A stretch of 64,000 nt of DNA, taken from contig JAPDFW010000033.1 in the NCBI GenBank assembly GCA_028826165.1, forward strand, positions 1 to 64,000, read 5' to 3'. The notes beneath the pieces were generated by a model, which saw nothing but the letters and a program-made list of their open reading frames with translations, made no database searches and was not told the DNA's origin. The translations under genes and the position numbers were made by a program. The DNA is from Anaeramoeba ignava. Lineage: Eukaryota > Metamonada > Anaeramoebidae. This document shows positions 23,179-33,815 of this stretch, one piece after another. Within the stretch, counting starts at the first letter, position 1, and each line of letters starts with the position of its first letter.

Positions 23179-25087
23179 TCAACAACATTTTTTTTTCCGA
23201 TTATGATTTCTTTGATCTTTTGAATCTTGAATAAATATTGAGTTATTTTGTAAATCGATTGTTTCCTGATTTTGATTTGAATATTTTTCTTGATCTGGAT
23301 GAGAATTATTAGATTTCTTTTTCATTTCATAAATTTCTAAATAAAATAATTTTAAAAAAAAAAATAATTTAAAAAAAAGAGAATAAATAAAAAAATATAA
23401 ATACGAGAAACAAGAGTTTGGAATGCAAGTTCAACATTTGTTGAATCTAATGCAGATGTTTCAATAAAAGCAAGATTATGTTCTTGAGCCAATTTTTTTC
23501 CCTTTAAATTAATAAATTATTTTTTAATAAAAAAATAGAGAAAGAAAAGATTGTTTAAGAGAATATGTACTTTTTCTGTTGGAATAACCCTTTTTTCTTC
23601 AAGATCAAGTTTATTTCCAACAAGCATTATCACAATTCCTTTTTCTGCTTGTTCATGGATTTCCTCAAGCCATTTATCAAGCGATTCAAATGTAGATTCA
23701 TTAGCAAGATCATATATTAATAATGCACCAACAGCACCATGATAATATCTAATTTTAATATTTTAATATTTAATATTTTAATTTAATATTTTAATAATTT
23801 AATAATTTAATATTTTAATATTTTAATATTTTAATAACTTAATAATTTAATATTTTAATATTTTAATATTTTAATAACTTAATAATTTAATATTTTAATA
23901 TTTTAATATTTTAATAACTTAATAATTTAATATTTTAATATTTTAATATTTTAAATAATATTTTAAATAATATTTTAAATAATATTTTAAATAATATTTT
24001 AAATAATATTTTAATAATTTAATATTTTAATATTTTAATATTATAAATAATATTTTAAATAATATTTTAATATTACAATATTTTTAATATTTAATATTTT
24101 AATATTTTAATATTTAATATTTTAATATTTAATAATTTAATAATTTAATAATTTAATATTTTAATAACTTAATAATTTAATATTTTAATATTTTAATAAT
24201 TTAATAATTTAATAATTTAATAATTTAATAATTTAATATTTTAATATTTAATAATTTAATATTTTAATAATTTAATAATTTAATAATTTAATATATAATA
24301 ATTTAATATTACAATATTTTAATAATTTAATTTAATATTTTAATAATATTTTAATATTTTAATATTTTAATATTTTATATTTTAAATAATATTTTAATAA
24401 TTTAATTTAATATTTTAATAATATTTTAATATTTTGATATTTTAATATTTTAATATTTTAATATTTTAATATTTAAATAATATTTTAATATTTTAAATAA
24501 TATTTTAAATAATATTTTAAATAATATTTTAATATTTTATATATAAAGATACGCTGTAGTAATTGCGAGGAATCTTTCTTGTCCTGCTGTGTCCTATATA
24601 TATTTAAAAAAGAAAAAAAAAAGATTTATTAAATATCGAAATTAAAAAGAAAAATTTACCCAAATTTGAGATTTAATTGTTTTTCCATCAATTTGCACTG
24701 ATTTAGTTGCAAATTCAACACCAACAGTTGTTTTTCCAGCCAAAGTGAATTCATTTCTTTTTTAGATTTGCAAATATTTTTATGATTTAATAAATGAAAA
24801 GTTGTTATTATTTTTTGATTATTAATATTTTGATTCATTTCTTTTTTGAAAAGATATAAATCAAGAACTCCGCAAACAAACCTGCAGAATCTAGTTAATA
24901 GATTTGATTTCCCAACACCACTATCTCCTACAAGCACAATCTTGTAGAGAAAATCATATGTATCTTCATTTTGTTTTGTTTCTTGCTGTGTTTTTTTTTT
25001 TTATTTTTTAAATAATTTTCAAAAAAAGATTTCCAAGAAATTATTCCTAAATTGGATTCGGAATTTGTTTTATAAACTATTTACCAT
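23179..25087 (-). CDS. RAB11: Rab11-family small GTPase
   Basis: Recycling-endosome/trans-Golgi GTPase. Minus-strand exons: 25087-25085 (only ATG), 24985-24882, 24756-24660, 24593-24553, 23748-23571, 23501-23405, 23336-23179; total 225 residues. Motifs: P-loop GDSGVGKS (21-28), switch I with [45 protein letters not shown], and [14 protein letters not shown], the last typical of Rab11 rather than Rab8 or Rab5. The tail is Asn/Gln-rich and ends KKKCC, the double-cysteine geranylgeranylation signal. The first intron directly follows the start codon; the next residues ([19 protein letters not shown]) align with Rab11. The fourth intron is an 804-base repeat. The gene is head to head with RMC1, 123 bases apart. 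Confidence 0.94.
23749..24552 (-). repeat. Repeat-filled Rab11 intron (TAATATTTTAATATT)
   Basis: The 804-base intron of the Rab11 gene consists of AATATTTTAATATTTAATAATTT-like units with almost no G or C. It interrupts the codon for Ala in TTA-YYHG (phase 2) and begins gtatctttat, ending attag on the minus strand. No gene lies inside. Confidence 0.9.
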
Positions 25088-25210
25088 AAAAAGTAACTAA
25101 AAAGAAAAATAGAAAAATAGAAAAAAAAAAATGAAAAAAAATGAAAAATTTTTTTTTCATTTTTTTTCTGCTTTTAAATAAAAAATAAATAAAAAATATA
25201 AAATAAAAAA
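25088..25210. promoter_or_regulatory. 123-base bidirectional promoter, Rab11 / RMC1
   Basis: The start codons of Rab11 (minus) and RMC1 (plus) are separated by only 123 bases, so both promoters and both leaders must lie here. The stretch contains AAAAATGAAAAAAAATGAAAAA, that is TTTTTCATTTTTTTTCAT on the minus strand, and TTTTTTTTCATTTTTTTTC on the plus strand, the T-rich motif found before many starts here. Confidence 0.55.
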
Positions 25211-28078
25211 ATGGAACAACAAAATTTAATTGAATTAACTAAAGCAATTCGTTTCCGTTGTTCTTATTATCATTTTTATAAATTTGATAGTTCAATAGAT
25301 TCATTATTATTATTAAGAGAAAATGTTTTAAGAATTGTAAAATTTGGAACAGAAATTATTAAAATTGAGTAAAAGAATTTTTTTTTTAAAACAAAAAAAA
25401 AGCAAAAAAAAAAAAATAACTGATTATTGAAATGAAAAAATTATTCAATATAAAAATATTAGAATGCCTGAAGTTTCCTCAAGAGATATTGTTCATGATA
25501 TCTCTGTTTCTCCTGATAAGAAATATGTTGCTTTTCTTCGCAATGACAAATCTTATGTTGAAATTTTAAATACCGAAAAGAAAACAGTTCTTATTCATTA
25601 TTCACCAAATAATAAAAAAGCAAATTTCGTACTTTTAGCTGTTTGTTGGGTTGATAATAAACGATTGTTTTTTGTTACAACAAGATCATTAGAATATTTC
25701 GAAGTAAATAAACCAAAACCATTTGGAACAATTTTCACATTTAAATTTTAATTGAATTATTTTGTAAAATTAAACAAACAAACACAAAAGTTGACAGGAA
25801 AACCTGAAAAAATTAAACAAATTAAAAGCCTTAATTTCTCTTTTATTCATTCTTATTGCTTCTCGGTAAAAAACAAAACCTCTTTCTTTTATTCCAAACG
25901 AATAAAAACCTTTTTGTTTTAGATATATCTATTTATATAAAAAAAAACCAATTATTTATAAATTGAACAGATTACACAAAAATTGCTTTTTTTGTTGACT
26001 GGTTCAAATGCAACAAAAGTGCAAGGGTTTACATTAGAGAAATCAAGAATATTGAAAATGCCCGAAATCACACTTGAAGCATTTACATCTGAACAGAATT
26101 CATATTCATATCATTTTTCGTTCAAAGGCAAAAAAAACCGAAACGTAATTCGGGCGAATTTTTTGCATTTGACAAAAAACACGCAAATAATCCGTATATA
26201 TGACAACAACTATTTTGTGAGAATCTTGCAGAGCCAGGCATCAAGTCGGTTATTCTTATACAGCTACAACAACAAAAAGCAAATATACAAATATATTGTT
26301 GATCTTGACAATTTGGGTCTTGATTCGGGGTTTAGTGTGGTTGATAATCTTTTGCTTGTTCATAATACGCCCAAAAGAGAGACCGTTATTTACGATATTC
26401 GGGCTCTCGATGAAAGCAGAACAATCATTGGAAACCCCACTAGAATCAAGTACTTTATTCCCAACGAGGAAGAAATACTCGAAGTTGAAAGTTGGGATGA
26501 ATACAATACTTGTAATGCAAATCAATTGAATTCAAATCAAAAACTTCCTTTTGAATTCGATGAGGAAATCAATGCTCGTCCTAAAAAGGAAGTCAAGCTT
26601 TATAAAAGAGAATGGGTTTATTTGGCTCCTAATTTTGTCTTGGATTTGATTGAAGGTTATTTGTTTAATCTGGAAATTAACTTACCAGTTATTTCCTTTG
26701 AAATTAATCATTCTTTAGATCGTTTTGAGTTTCTTTTGAGACGTTCTAATAAGGAATGTTTGCTACAAACTTTTAGAGATATTATATTAGAAGAGGCAAC
26801 TTTATCTTTGATTGCATATTTGTTTGATATTTTGAATCAGATTTATATTTCATACCAAAAGGAAAAAGGATCTATTAAAGAAAATAAGAAAAATCAAAAT
26901 CTAAATCAAAATCAAGAAAATTTAAATCAAAATTTAAATCAAAATCAAAATCAAGAAAATCAAAATCTAAACCAAAATGAAAATCAAAATGAAAATCAAA
27001 ATCAAAATCAAAATCAAAATCAAAATCAAAATGAAAATCAAAATCTAAATCAAAATGAAAATCAAAATGAAAATCAAAATGAAAATTTAAATCAAAATCA
27101 AAATGAAAATCAAAATCAAAATCTAAATCAAAATCAAAATGAAAATTTAAATCAAAATGAAAATGAAAATCAAAATGAAAATCAAAATCAAAATGAAAAT
27201 CAAAATGAAGAAAAAATAATTCAAATATTGATTTGGAAAAAAATAATTCAAATATTGATTTGGAAGAAAATAACTCAAATATTGATTTGGAAAAAAATAA
27301 TTCAAATCCGTTTATAAATGAATCGTTTAATTACCAACAAGTATTTTTAAATCATCAATCAAAATTAAAATCAAAAGAAATGCCAAAAAATCCAAGTTTT
27401 TTTGGATTTGAAGCATTACAAACACTAGCAAATGTTGAACTATCCTTTAAGAAGATAAACAAAGTAAACGAGCCATTAAAAACAGAGAAAAACACAGAAG
27501 GACATATTGTAGTAAATCAAAACGATCTATTTGAAAATGTTTTTCTTCCACTTCAAAAAAAAGGACTTGTTTCTGATCAATTTTTAACAGCGGTTTTGAT
27601 TGAATATATTCGGAGTTTGAATTTTTTCCACATAAATGTTGAACAAAACATATACGATCTGATTATACAGACGCTACTTGGAAGCAACAGGTTTTCTCAA
27701 TTATATCAATTTATTCAATATCATGTTTTTGAAGATTCGGAACAAATGGGATATAAATTAGGGAACGTTTTTCAAACTTATCCCCCAATCCTATATTTGG
27801 CTCTAGACATGCTCCACAGACTAGATAATGCCCAAGGCATCTTGTACATTCTCATCTCAAACGGCTTTATTATGGAATCTTTAAGGTTTATCCAAAATAT
27901 TCAATTCAAAGACAAAATCGAAGTTTCAATGATTCGTTCAATTTTGATGAAAGCGTTTGAATTGAAGGATATGCTTCAGTTCTATCATGCCTTTAAATTC
28001 TTTGAGGATAGAATCCGTGAAAACAAAATGTCTGACTTGATTAGTATTTTTGAGAATGAATTTCAAACAAGAAAATGA
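25211..28078 (+). CDS. RMC1: RMC1 (Mic1/C18orf8), subunit of the Mon1-Ccz1 Rab7 GEF
   Basis: Regulator of the Mon1-Ccz1 complex that activates Rab7 on late endosomes. Exons 25211-25368, 25463-25703, 25791-25865, 25971-28078 give about 860 residues (human 657) once a missing A in the run at 27211-27216 is allowed for. Without it the frame ends in IIQILIWKK repeats. The N-terminal half is a beta-propeller with FSVVDNLLLVHNTPKRETVIYDIR, a strong family block. The C-terminal Mic1 domain has TAVLIEYIRSLNFFHI, YDLIIQTLL, LYQFIQYHVFEDSE and YPPILYLALDMLHRL. The excess length is mainly an Asn/Gln-rich insert (26880-27310) of NQNE-type repeats between the two domains. It is head to head with Rab11, another trafficking gene. 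Confidence 0.92.
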
Positions 28079-28134
28079 TTTAATTTAAAAAAAATTTTAA
28101 TTTAAAAAATCAATAAAAAAAAATTTTTATTTGA

Positions 28135-28172
28135 TAAAAAATTTTTTTCATTTTTCATTTTTCTAAATTAAA
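28135..28172 (+). promoter_or_regulatory. TTTTTCAT tract before the DDX51 start
   Basis: The sequence TTTTTTTCATTTTTCATTTTTC ends about ten bases before the ATG. The same TTTTTCAT-type tract precedes the starts at 9558, 33816, 56127, 59106 and 61002, and on the minus strand those at 6134, 10317, 32777 and 33689. It is a candidate core promoter or transcript start signal; the role is inferred from position only. Confidence 0.4.
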
Positions 28173-30241
28173 ATGTCTTCAAAAAAAAATAGAAAACATA
28201 AAAAAAGAAAGGATTTAGAGAATTTATCAGAAGAAAAATTTGATAAAAAGTTTAAAGAAAAAAAGAATAAAAAAAATGAAAATAAAAATGAAAATGAACA
28301 AAATCAAGAAGAACTAGATCAAAATTATACAGAAAATATATTTGAAAAAATTAACAAAGAAACATCTCAAAACGAGAATACCAATAAAAATCAAACAATA
28401 AGACTTCCATTATGGATTAGAAAAGGAAAGAGTATCACAACAAATCTACAAGAAATTGATGAAACGAAATCAAAAGAAGTATTTTTTGGGGTTTCACCGA
28501 TAATTCAAGAAACACTTCGAGAAGATTTTGGAATTACAACGTTATTTCCAACCCAATATGAAGTGATACCTTCAATTATGGAAACAATTAAAAATTCTCA
28601 TTTTCTTCTTTCATCAAATGATATTTGTGTTCAAGCTCCAACAGGAAGTGGGAAAACTTTAGCTTATGTTATCCCAATAATTCAAGTATTATTCTTACTT
28701 ATTATTTGGATTTGACAAAGAAATTTTTTTTGACATTTTTTTTCTTCTTATTTAAGTCTTTGTTGAATAGAGTCATTGTTCGTCTTCGTGCTGTTGTTTT
28801 GTTACCTACTAGGCAGTTAGTTCTTCAAGTTAGAAATGTTTTTGAAAAGTTTTGTTCTCGTTGTTCTTTGAAAGTTGTTTCATCTGTTGGTGAATCTTCT
28901 CTTACTCAGAGTGCAAGAATGTTAATTCAAAATAATGGTTTGTTTTTTGGATTTTCAATTGAAATTAAAATTAAAATTTAATTAAAATTAAAATTAAATT
29001 TAAAATTTGAAATTAAAATTAAAATTTAAATTGAAATTAAAATTAAAATTTAAATTGAAATTAAAATTAAAATTAAAATTTATTTTAAAATTAAAATTTA
29101 TTTTAAAATTAAAATTTATTAAATTTAAAATTAAAATTGATTTATTTTAAAATTAAAATTAAATTTATTTTAATTAAAATTAAATTGATTTATTTTAATT
29201 TTAGAAAGTAATAACGAAAAAGAAAACCAATTTGCAAACACTTCTAGCAAAGTAGATATTTTAATTTGCACACCTGGAAGATTAATGGAACTTCTACAAA
29301 ATATTCCCGAATTTTCATTAGAAGATCTGCGATTTCTTGTAATAGATGAAGCAGATCGATTATTAACTCAATCTTATTCAGATTGGTTATATAGAATCAA
29401 CACAATAATCAAATCATCACAAAAAACAACATCAAAAACAAGAACAGATCTTATATCTGTAAAGAAAATGATCTTTACAGCAACATTAACAAAAAATCCT
29501 GAGAAAATGTCTTCTTTATTACTTCATAATCCACTTTATTTTTTTGCATCATCAAATCTTCGCTTCAAAATACCATCTAGTTTGCAACAATACTACATCA
29601 TCTGCCAAGAAGAACAAAAACCCTTGTATTTATACGCATTACTGGAAAGATTATCAATCCAAAACAAAGAACAGACTCTGTGCTTTACAGGGTCAGTTGA
29701 AGCAACACACAGATTGTTTTATTTGGTGAAATTGATGAGCAAAGAAAAATTCAAAGTTCAAGAGTATTCAAGCTCACTCAACTCAAAAAAACGGGAAGAA
29801 ATCCTCAAAAAATTCCATCGCGGAGAAATCAATGTTCTTGTTTCTTCTGACATAATGGCAAGAGGTATGGATATTGTTGGAATACAAAATGTCATCAACT
29901 ATAATGCTCCCACTTTTGTTCAGAATTACATCCATCGAATCGGAAGAACAGCTCGTGCTGGTCGTATTGGCAAAACTTATACGCTTGTCACTCAAGATAC
30001 AAAGTCTTATTTTCTCAGAATGATCAAAAGAAAAATTGTTCATGAATCTCCAATCCTAAAAGAAAATATTAATCAAAATGTCATTTCAGAACTTGAAGTG
30101 GATTATGAAAATAATTTGAAAAAACTTAAAATTATGATCGATCAAGAAAATATTGCAACTTCTAATTTCTCTTGTGTTAATAATCAAGATATTCTCAAAG
30201 AAACAATTCGAAAACAATTAACAAAAACAATTTTCAATTAA
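28173..30241 (+). CDS. DDX51: DEAD-box RNA helicase DDX51/Dbp6
   Basis: Nucleolar RNA helicase for large-subunit ribosome assembly. Exons 28173-28685, 28757-28937, 29205-30241 give 576 residues. A Lys/Asn-rich basic N-terminus (about 75 residues) precedes the core: Q motif region FPTQYEVIPS, motif I APTGSGKT (155-162), Ia LPTRQL, Ib CTPGR, II VIDEAD, III TAT (in FTATLT, where most DEAD proteins have SAT), V ARGMD, VI HRIGRTARAG. The blocks LLNRVIVRLRAVVLLPTR and NPEKMSSLLLHNP are characteristic of DDX51/Dbp6 rather than other DEAD proteins. The second intron (267 bases) is AAATTAAAATT repeat. The 3' end is only 54 bases from the convergent APC5 stop. Confidence 0.93.
28938..29204 (+). repeat. 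Repeat-filled second intron of DDX51
   Basis: The 267-base intron is largely AAATTAAAATT/TTTAAAATT units, starting gtttgtt and ending attttag. It is phase 1 and separates IQNN from ESNNEKENQ. Confidence 0.85.
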
Positions 30242-30295
30242 ATTTTTCTTTCTTTTTTTTTTGATAGAAAATATAAAAAATTTAAATTTAAATTT

Positions 30296-32777
30296 TTATT
30301 TAAAATATTGAGATTCAAGTTCAAATTGTTCTTGAATTGATAAATTTTGGATAATTTGCACTTGAGTTTCATTATTCTGTTTTTCTTTTTCAAAAAGAAG
30401 AATCTTTTTCCATTTTTGTAATAATTGATTTCTTTCTTGAATTTTTGAGAATGAATGGAGAGTGCAAATCAATAAATGTAAAGATTTTTTCTGATTTGAA
30501 AGAGAGTGCAATTTTTCGAATCCAGAAAAAGAAGAACGAAGAAGATCCAAAAGAGATTCTTTTAAAAGAGGATCAAGTTGTATTTTTTTGGAATAAATAG
30601 TAAGAATAATTTTTGCTTTTAAGAATTGAGCATGAGATTTTGTGAGCAAAGAAACAGAGTTCAAAATCAGAGGCCAATTTGATTCCAATATTTGGAATGC
30701 TTGTTTGGGGTCATCGAGCTGGAACAGACAGAGGGATAATTGGAGGAGTATTTGGGGTTTTAAAGCGTAAAATTTGAATTTTTCGCACAAACTGTGTGCT
30801 TTCAAAATGTAGAGTAAAGCAATGAATTTGGATGATGAAGAATAAATTCTTGAAAGAGTGCAGTAATATTCAATCAAGTTAAAATGGAAATGTTTTGGGC
30901 AATTCTTGACTAATTGTAATACAAGTTGATGAGCTTGTGGGAGATTTTCCTGATGAAGTAAAACTTGGGAATAAAGATGAAGCGCATCCAGAAAGACAAC
31001 AAATCCATGTTTTGCATAGCTCCCATCAGCTTCTGTATAAAATCCCTTTGAAAGAGACAATAATTTTTGAGCTGTTAAATCAGCTGAGATGAGATCTTCG
31101 CGATATAAGTAATATTCAAACAATATTTTTCCGAGAATCAATGTGAATAGTTTGCTTGATTGCGGTTTCATTTTTTCTGGATTGATTAATTTTTTGAGAC
31201 GAGAAATTGTTTTCGCCACTTCATGGAAAAGTCCTTGACGAATCCGAAGCATTGCAATTTGTGCGAAACTTAGGAGCAGGTTTTCCTGGTAGAACATTGA
31301 TTTGATGTTTAATTTTGAGTTTATGTTTTGGATTGGATTTTCTTTATCGGAATTTTCATTGAAAAAATCCAAATCTTTAGTGAAATTTTCTTCTTCATCT
31401 GAAAATGCATTTTGAATAAGAATTTGAATTGATGATTCAATTGCACTTAAATAAAGAGAAACGTTTCCTGAATAAAGCCATGAAATTGCTTCAATTAAAT
31501 TTGCGTTTGTTTTCATTAAAAGAGGATCAGAGCTTTCTGCCGAAATTTTCCTTTGTACGAGGGATTGTGGGATATTAAAGGCGATGAAAAAGTTTTGCAA
31601 ATTTCTCCACAATTTGATTGCTGGCGTATTTTTGTTTTTGCTTTTTTCATTGATTGCGGATGGGCTTTCGAAAAAAGCGAATTCCGATAAAGAAAGATGC
31701 CCAATTTGCCGAACTGAATCCATATTTTGCTCTTTTGAGCTTTCTATACATTTTTGCAATGTTCTTTTTGCTAGTTTTGTATTACCCAGCTCCATAAAAA
31801 GATATGAGAACCATTTTAAACTATGAACCAAACATTCTTGGTCATTTTGCTGTTGAGAAATTTTAATTGTTTCTTGAAGAGCCTTGAAAAGTGAAAAAAT
31901 ATATAAATATATATATATATATATTTATTTATTTTTGGAAGATTTTAATAATGATGTTTAATAAAGATACCAATTTTGCTTCCTCTAAATTTCCAAATTC
32001 AATATGCATTCTGGCTAAATTCAAAGCGGTAAATGGAAGCATGTTTTTGAATTTATCGTTTCCAGAATCATTTTGCATAAAGGTATCGAAATATTTGTGT
32101 AAATTATACAAACTTTCATCGATATTTCTATTTTCAATGCATTTATGAAAATTAACAAAATATTGATCTGATTGATTTTCTTGACGAGTTTGTTTAGAGT
32201 TTTCTTCATAATTTTCTTCATCCTGATTTGATTTTAAATTGCTATTTTTTGAGATTTTGATTTGACTTGAAAATATTGGCTTTTTTTTCTTTTTTTCAAC
32301 ATATTTTTTGCTCCATAAATGAACTTTTTCTAATGTTCTTGAAACACCTTCAAACAAACCAACTTCAAACGAAATTAAACATTTTCTAATAAACAAACCA
32401 AGTAGTGATTGAGATTCAATATTTTTTGCAATCAATTCTTTTATTGAATCAAAAAAAGTAATCAAATCATCTGGACATTTGAAATTGTTTAGTTGATTAA
32501 GAATTAAAGCTTCAAAACCAACTGAATAAGTATTTGCTAAATTAATCTCAAAATTGAATTCATTTTCATTATCGTTATTTGCAAAAGGCTTTTGGTTAGA
32601 AAATGAAAAGTCTAAATTTTGAAGCAAATTTTCAAATTCTTTTTGATGATCTTTTTCATCAATTGAATCAAAGGATTCTGTTCGATTTAAAATGAAAGAA
32701 ATTAATTGATTTTCATTTGTAAAAGAATGTTTTATTAAAATTAAAAGTGATAAAGTATAAGGAGAAATTGAATTCAT
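30296..32777 (-). CDS. ANAPC5: Anaphase-promoting complex subunit 5
   Basis: APC5 is a TPR scaffold subunit of the APC/C ubiquitin ligase that drives mitotic exit. Two minus-strand exons, 32777-31971 and 31882-30296, give 797 residues (human 755). The family signature lies at the junction: LPFTALNLARMHIEFGNLEEAKL followed after the 88-base intron by ALQETIKISQQQNDQECLVHSLKW, the conserved first TPR of Apc5. Further TPR-like helices run through the second exon (for example HGFVVFLDALHLYSQVLL, LPQAHQLVLQLV). The intron starts gtatcttta, a donor that resembles the minor class, but the branch region is a poor match. The N-terminal 270 residues include a Lys-rich stretch and acidic Asn/Glu runs typical of this genome. 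Confidence 0.86.
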
Positions 32778-32838
32778 TTATAAAAAAAGAAAAAATGAAA
32801 AAATGAAAAAAATGAAAAATTTTATTTTAATTTATTTA

Positions 32839-33689
32839 TTAATTAATTTTTGCTAATTTAAAGAAATATTTTAAATAACGAATTTGGAAAACTGCCAAAC
32901 TTAAAAGAGTAAAAATTGTTAATAAACTAAACCATAAAACTCTTGAATTTGTTGATTCTAAAAATAAAAATAAAAATAAATTTTTAATTTAAGATTTTAA
33001 TTTAAGATTTAAATCTAAACCAAACCATTTGTGTTTCTCATTGTTTCTTCTCTATATTTCATATAAACCATTGATTGAGAAATTTCTGCTAAAAGATGAT
33101 CAATTTTAATCATTTCTTTTTCAACTAAAGAAAAAGTTTCTAAATTTAAATCTTTTTCAGAAATTTGAGTTGAATGTGAATAAGAATAAATAAAATTTAT
33201 TGTTATTAAAGCAGATTCTATTTTTTTTTTACATTTAATTTTTTTTTAACAATTAATTCCTATTGTTTTTGAAATGTAATTCTTTTTTTTTTAATTTAGT
33301 TTTCTAATTACCAGTATGATGATATGTATGACCTTTTGAATTTAAAAACAAAAGGAATATTTTCCTGAAATTTCAGAATAAAAAGAAAATTTTCCTAAAT
33401 CTGTTCTCCTTTTTTGGAACATAATTTCATTTCGAGGATCATAAACCTTAAAAATATATAATAAAAAATATAAAAATATAAAAATTATAAATTATAAAAA
33501 TGTTGTAAAAGAATATACAATAAAATCAAATGCAAAAAAACCAGATTTTCTTTCAAATGAACCTTTTACAAGAGATTTTGGATCAAGTTCTTCATAAAAA
33601 CATTTTGTTGTTGTATCACCAAAATTAAATTTTAAAGAATTTACAAAAAGAAAAATAAGGAATAATAAACAAAAAAAGTTAATTTTCAT
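32839..33689 (-). CDS. p24/TMED family cargo receptor
   Basis: Type I membrane protein of the early secretory pathway, packaging cargo into COPII vesicles and recycling with COPI. Minus-strand exons 33689-33519, 33446-33312, 33217-33026, 32957-32839 give about 205 residues, the usual p24 size. It starts with a signal peptide (KINFFCLLFLIFLFVNSL). The GOLD domain follows with KCFYEELDP, IVYDPRNEIMF and GKYSFCF. Then come a coiled-coil (SLVEKEMIKIDHLL) and a transmembrane helix (VLWFSLLTIFTLLSLAVFQI), with a cytoplasmic tail RYLKYFFKLAKIN that carries the di-aromatic FF and lysines. Exon 2 needs one more T in the run complementary to 33344-33348, otherwise it stops after YSFCF. It is head to head with the gene at 33816. 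The p24 subfamily (alpha to delta) is not decided. Confidence 0.87.
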
Positions 33690-33815
33690 ATTTAAAAAAA
33701 AAAATGAAAAAAAAATGAAAAAAAAAAATGAATAATTTTTTGAATTAAATGAATAATTGCTTTTTTTTTTAATTTTTTTAATTTTTTTTTTCATTTTTTT
33801 TTTGCTTAATCCTTT
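33690..33815. promoter_or_regulatory. 126-base divergent promoter, p24 / tail-anchored protein
   Basis: Only 126 bases separate the two start codons. Both strands carry TTTTTTTTCATTTTTTT tracts next to the starts (plus: before 33816; minus: before 33689). Confidence 0.5.
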
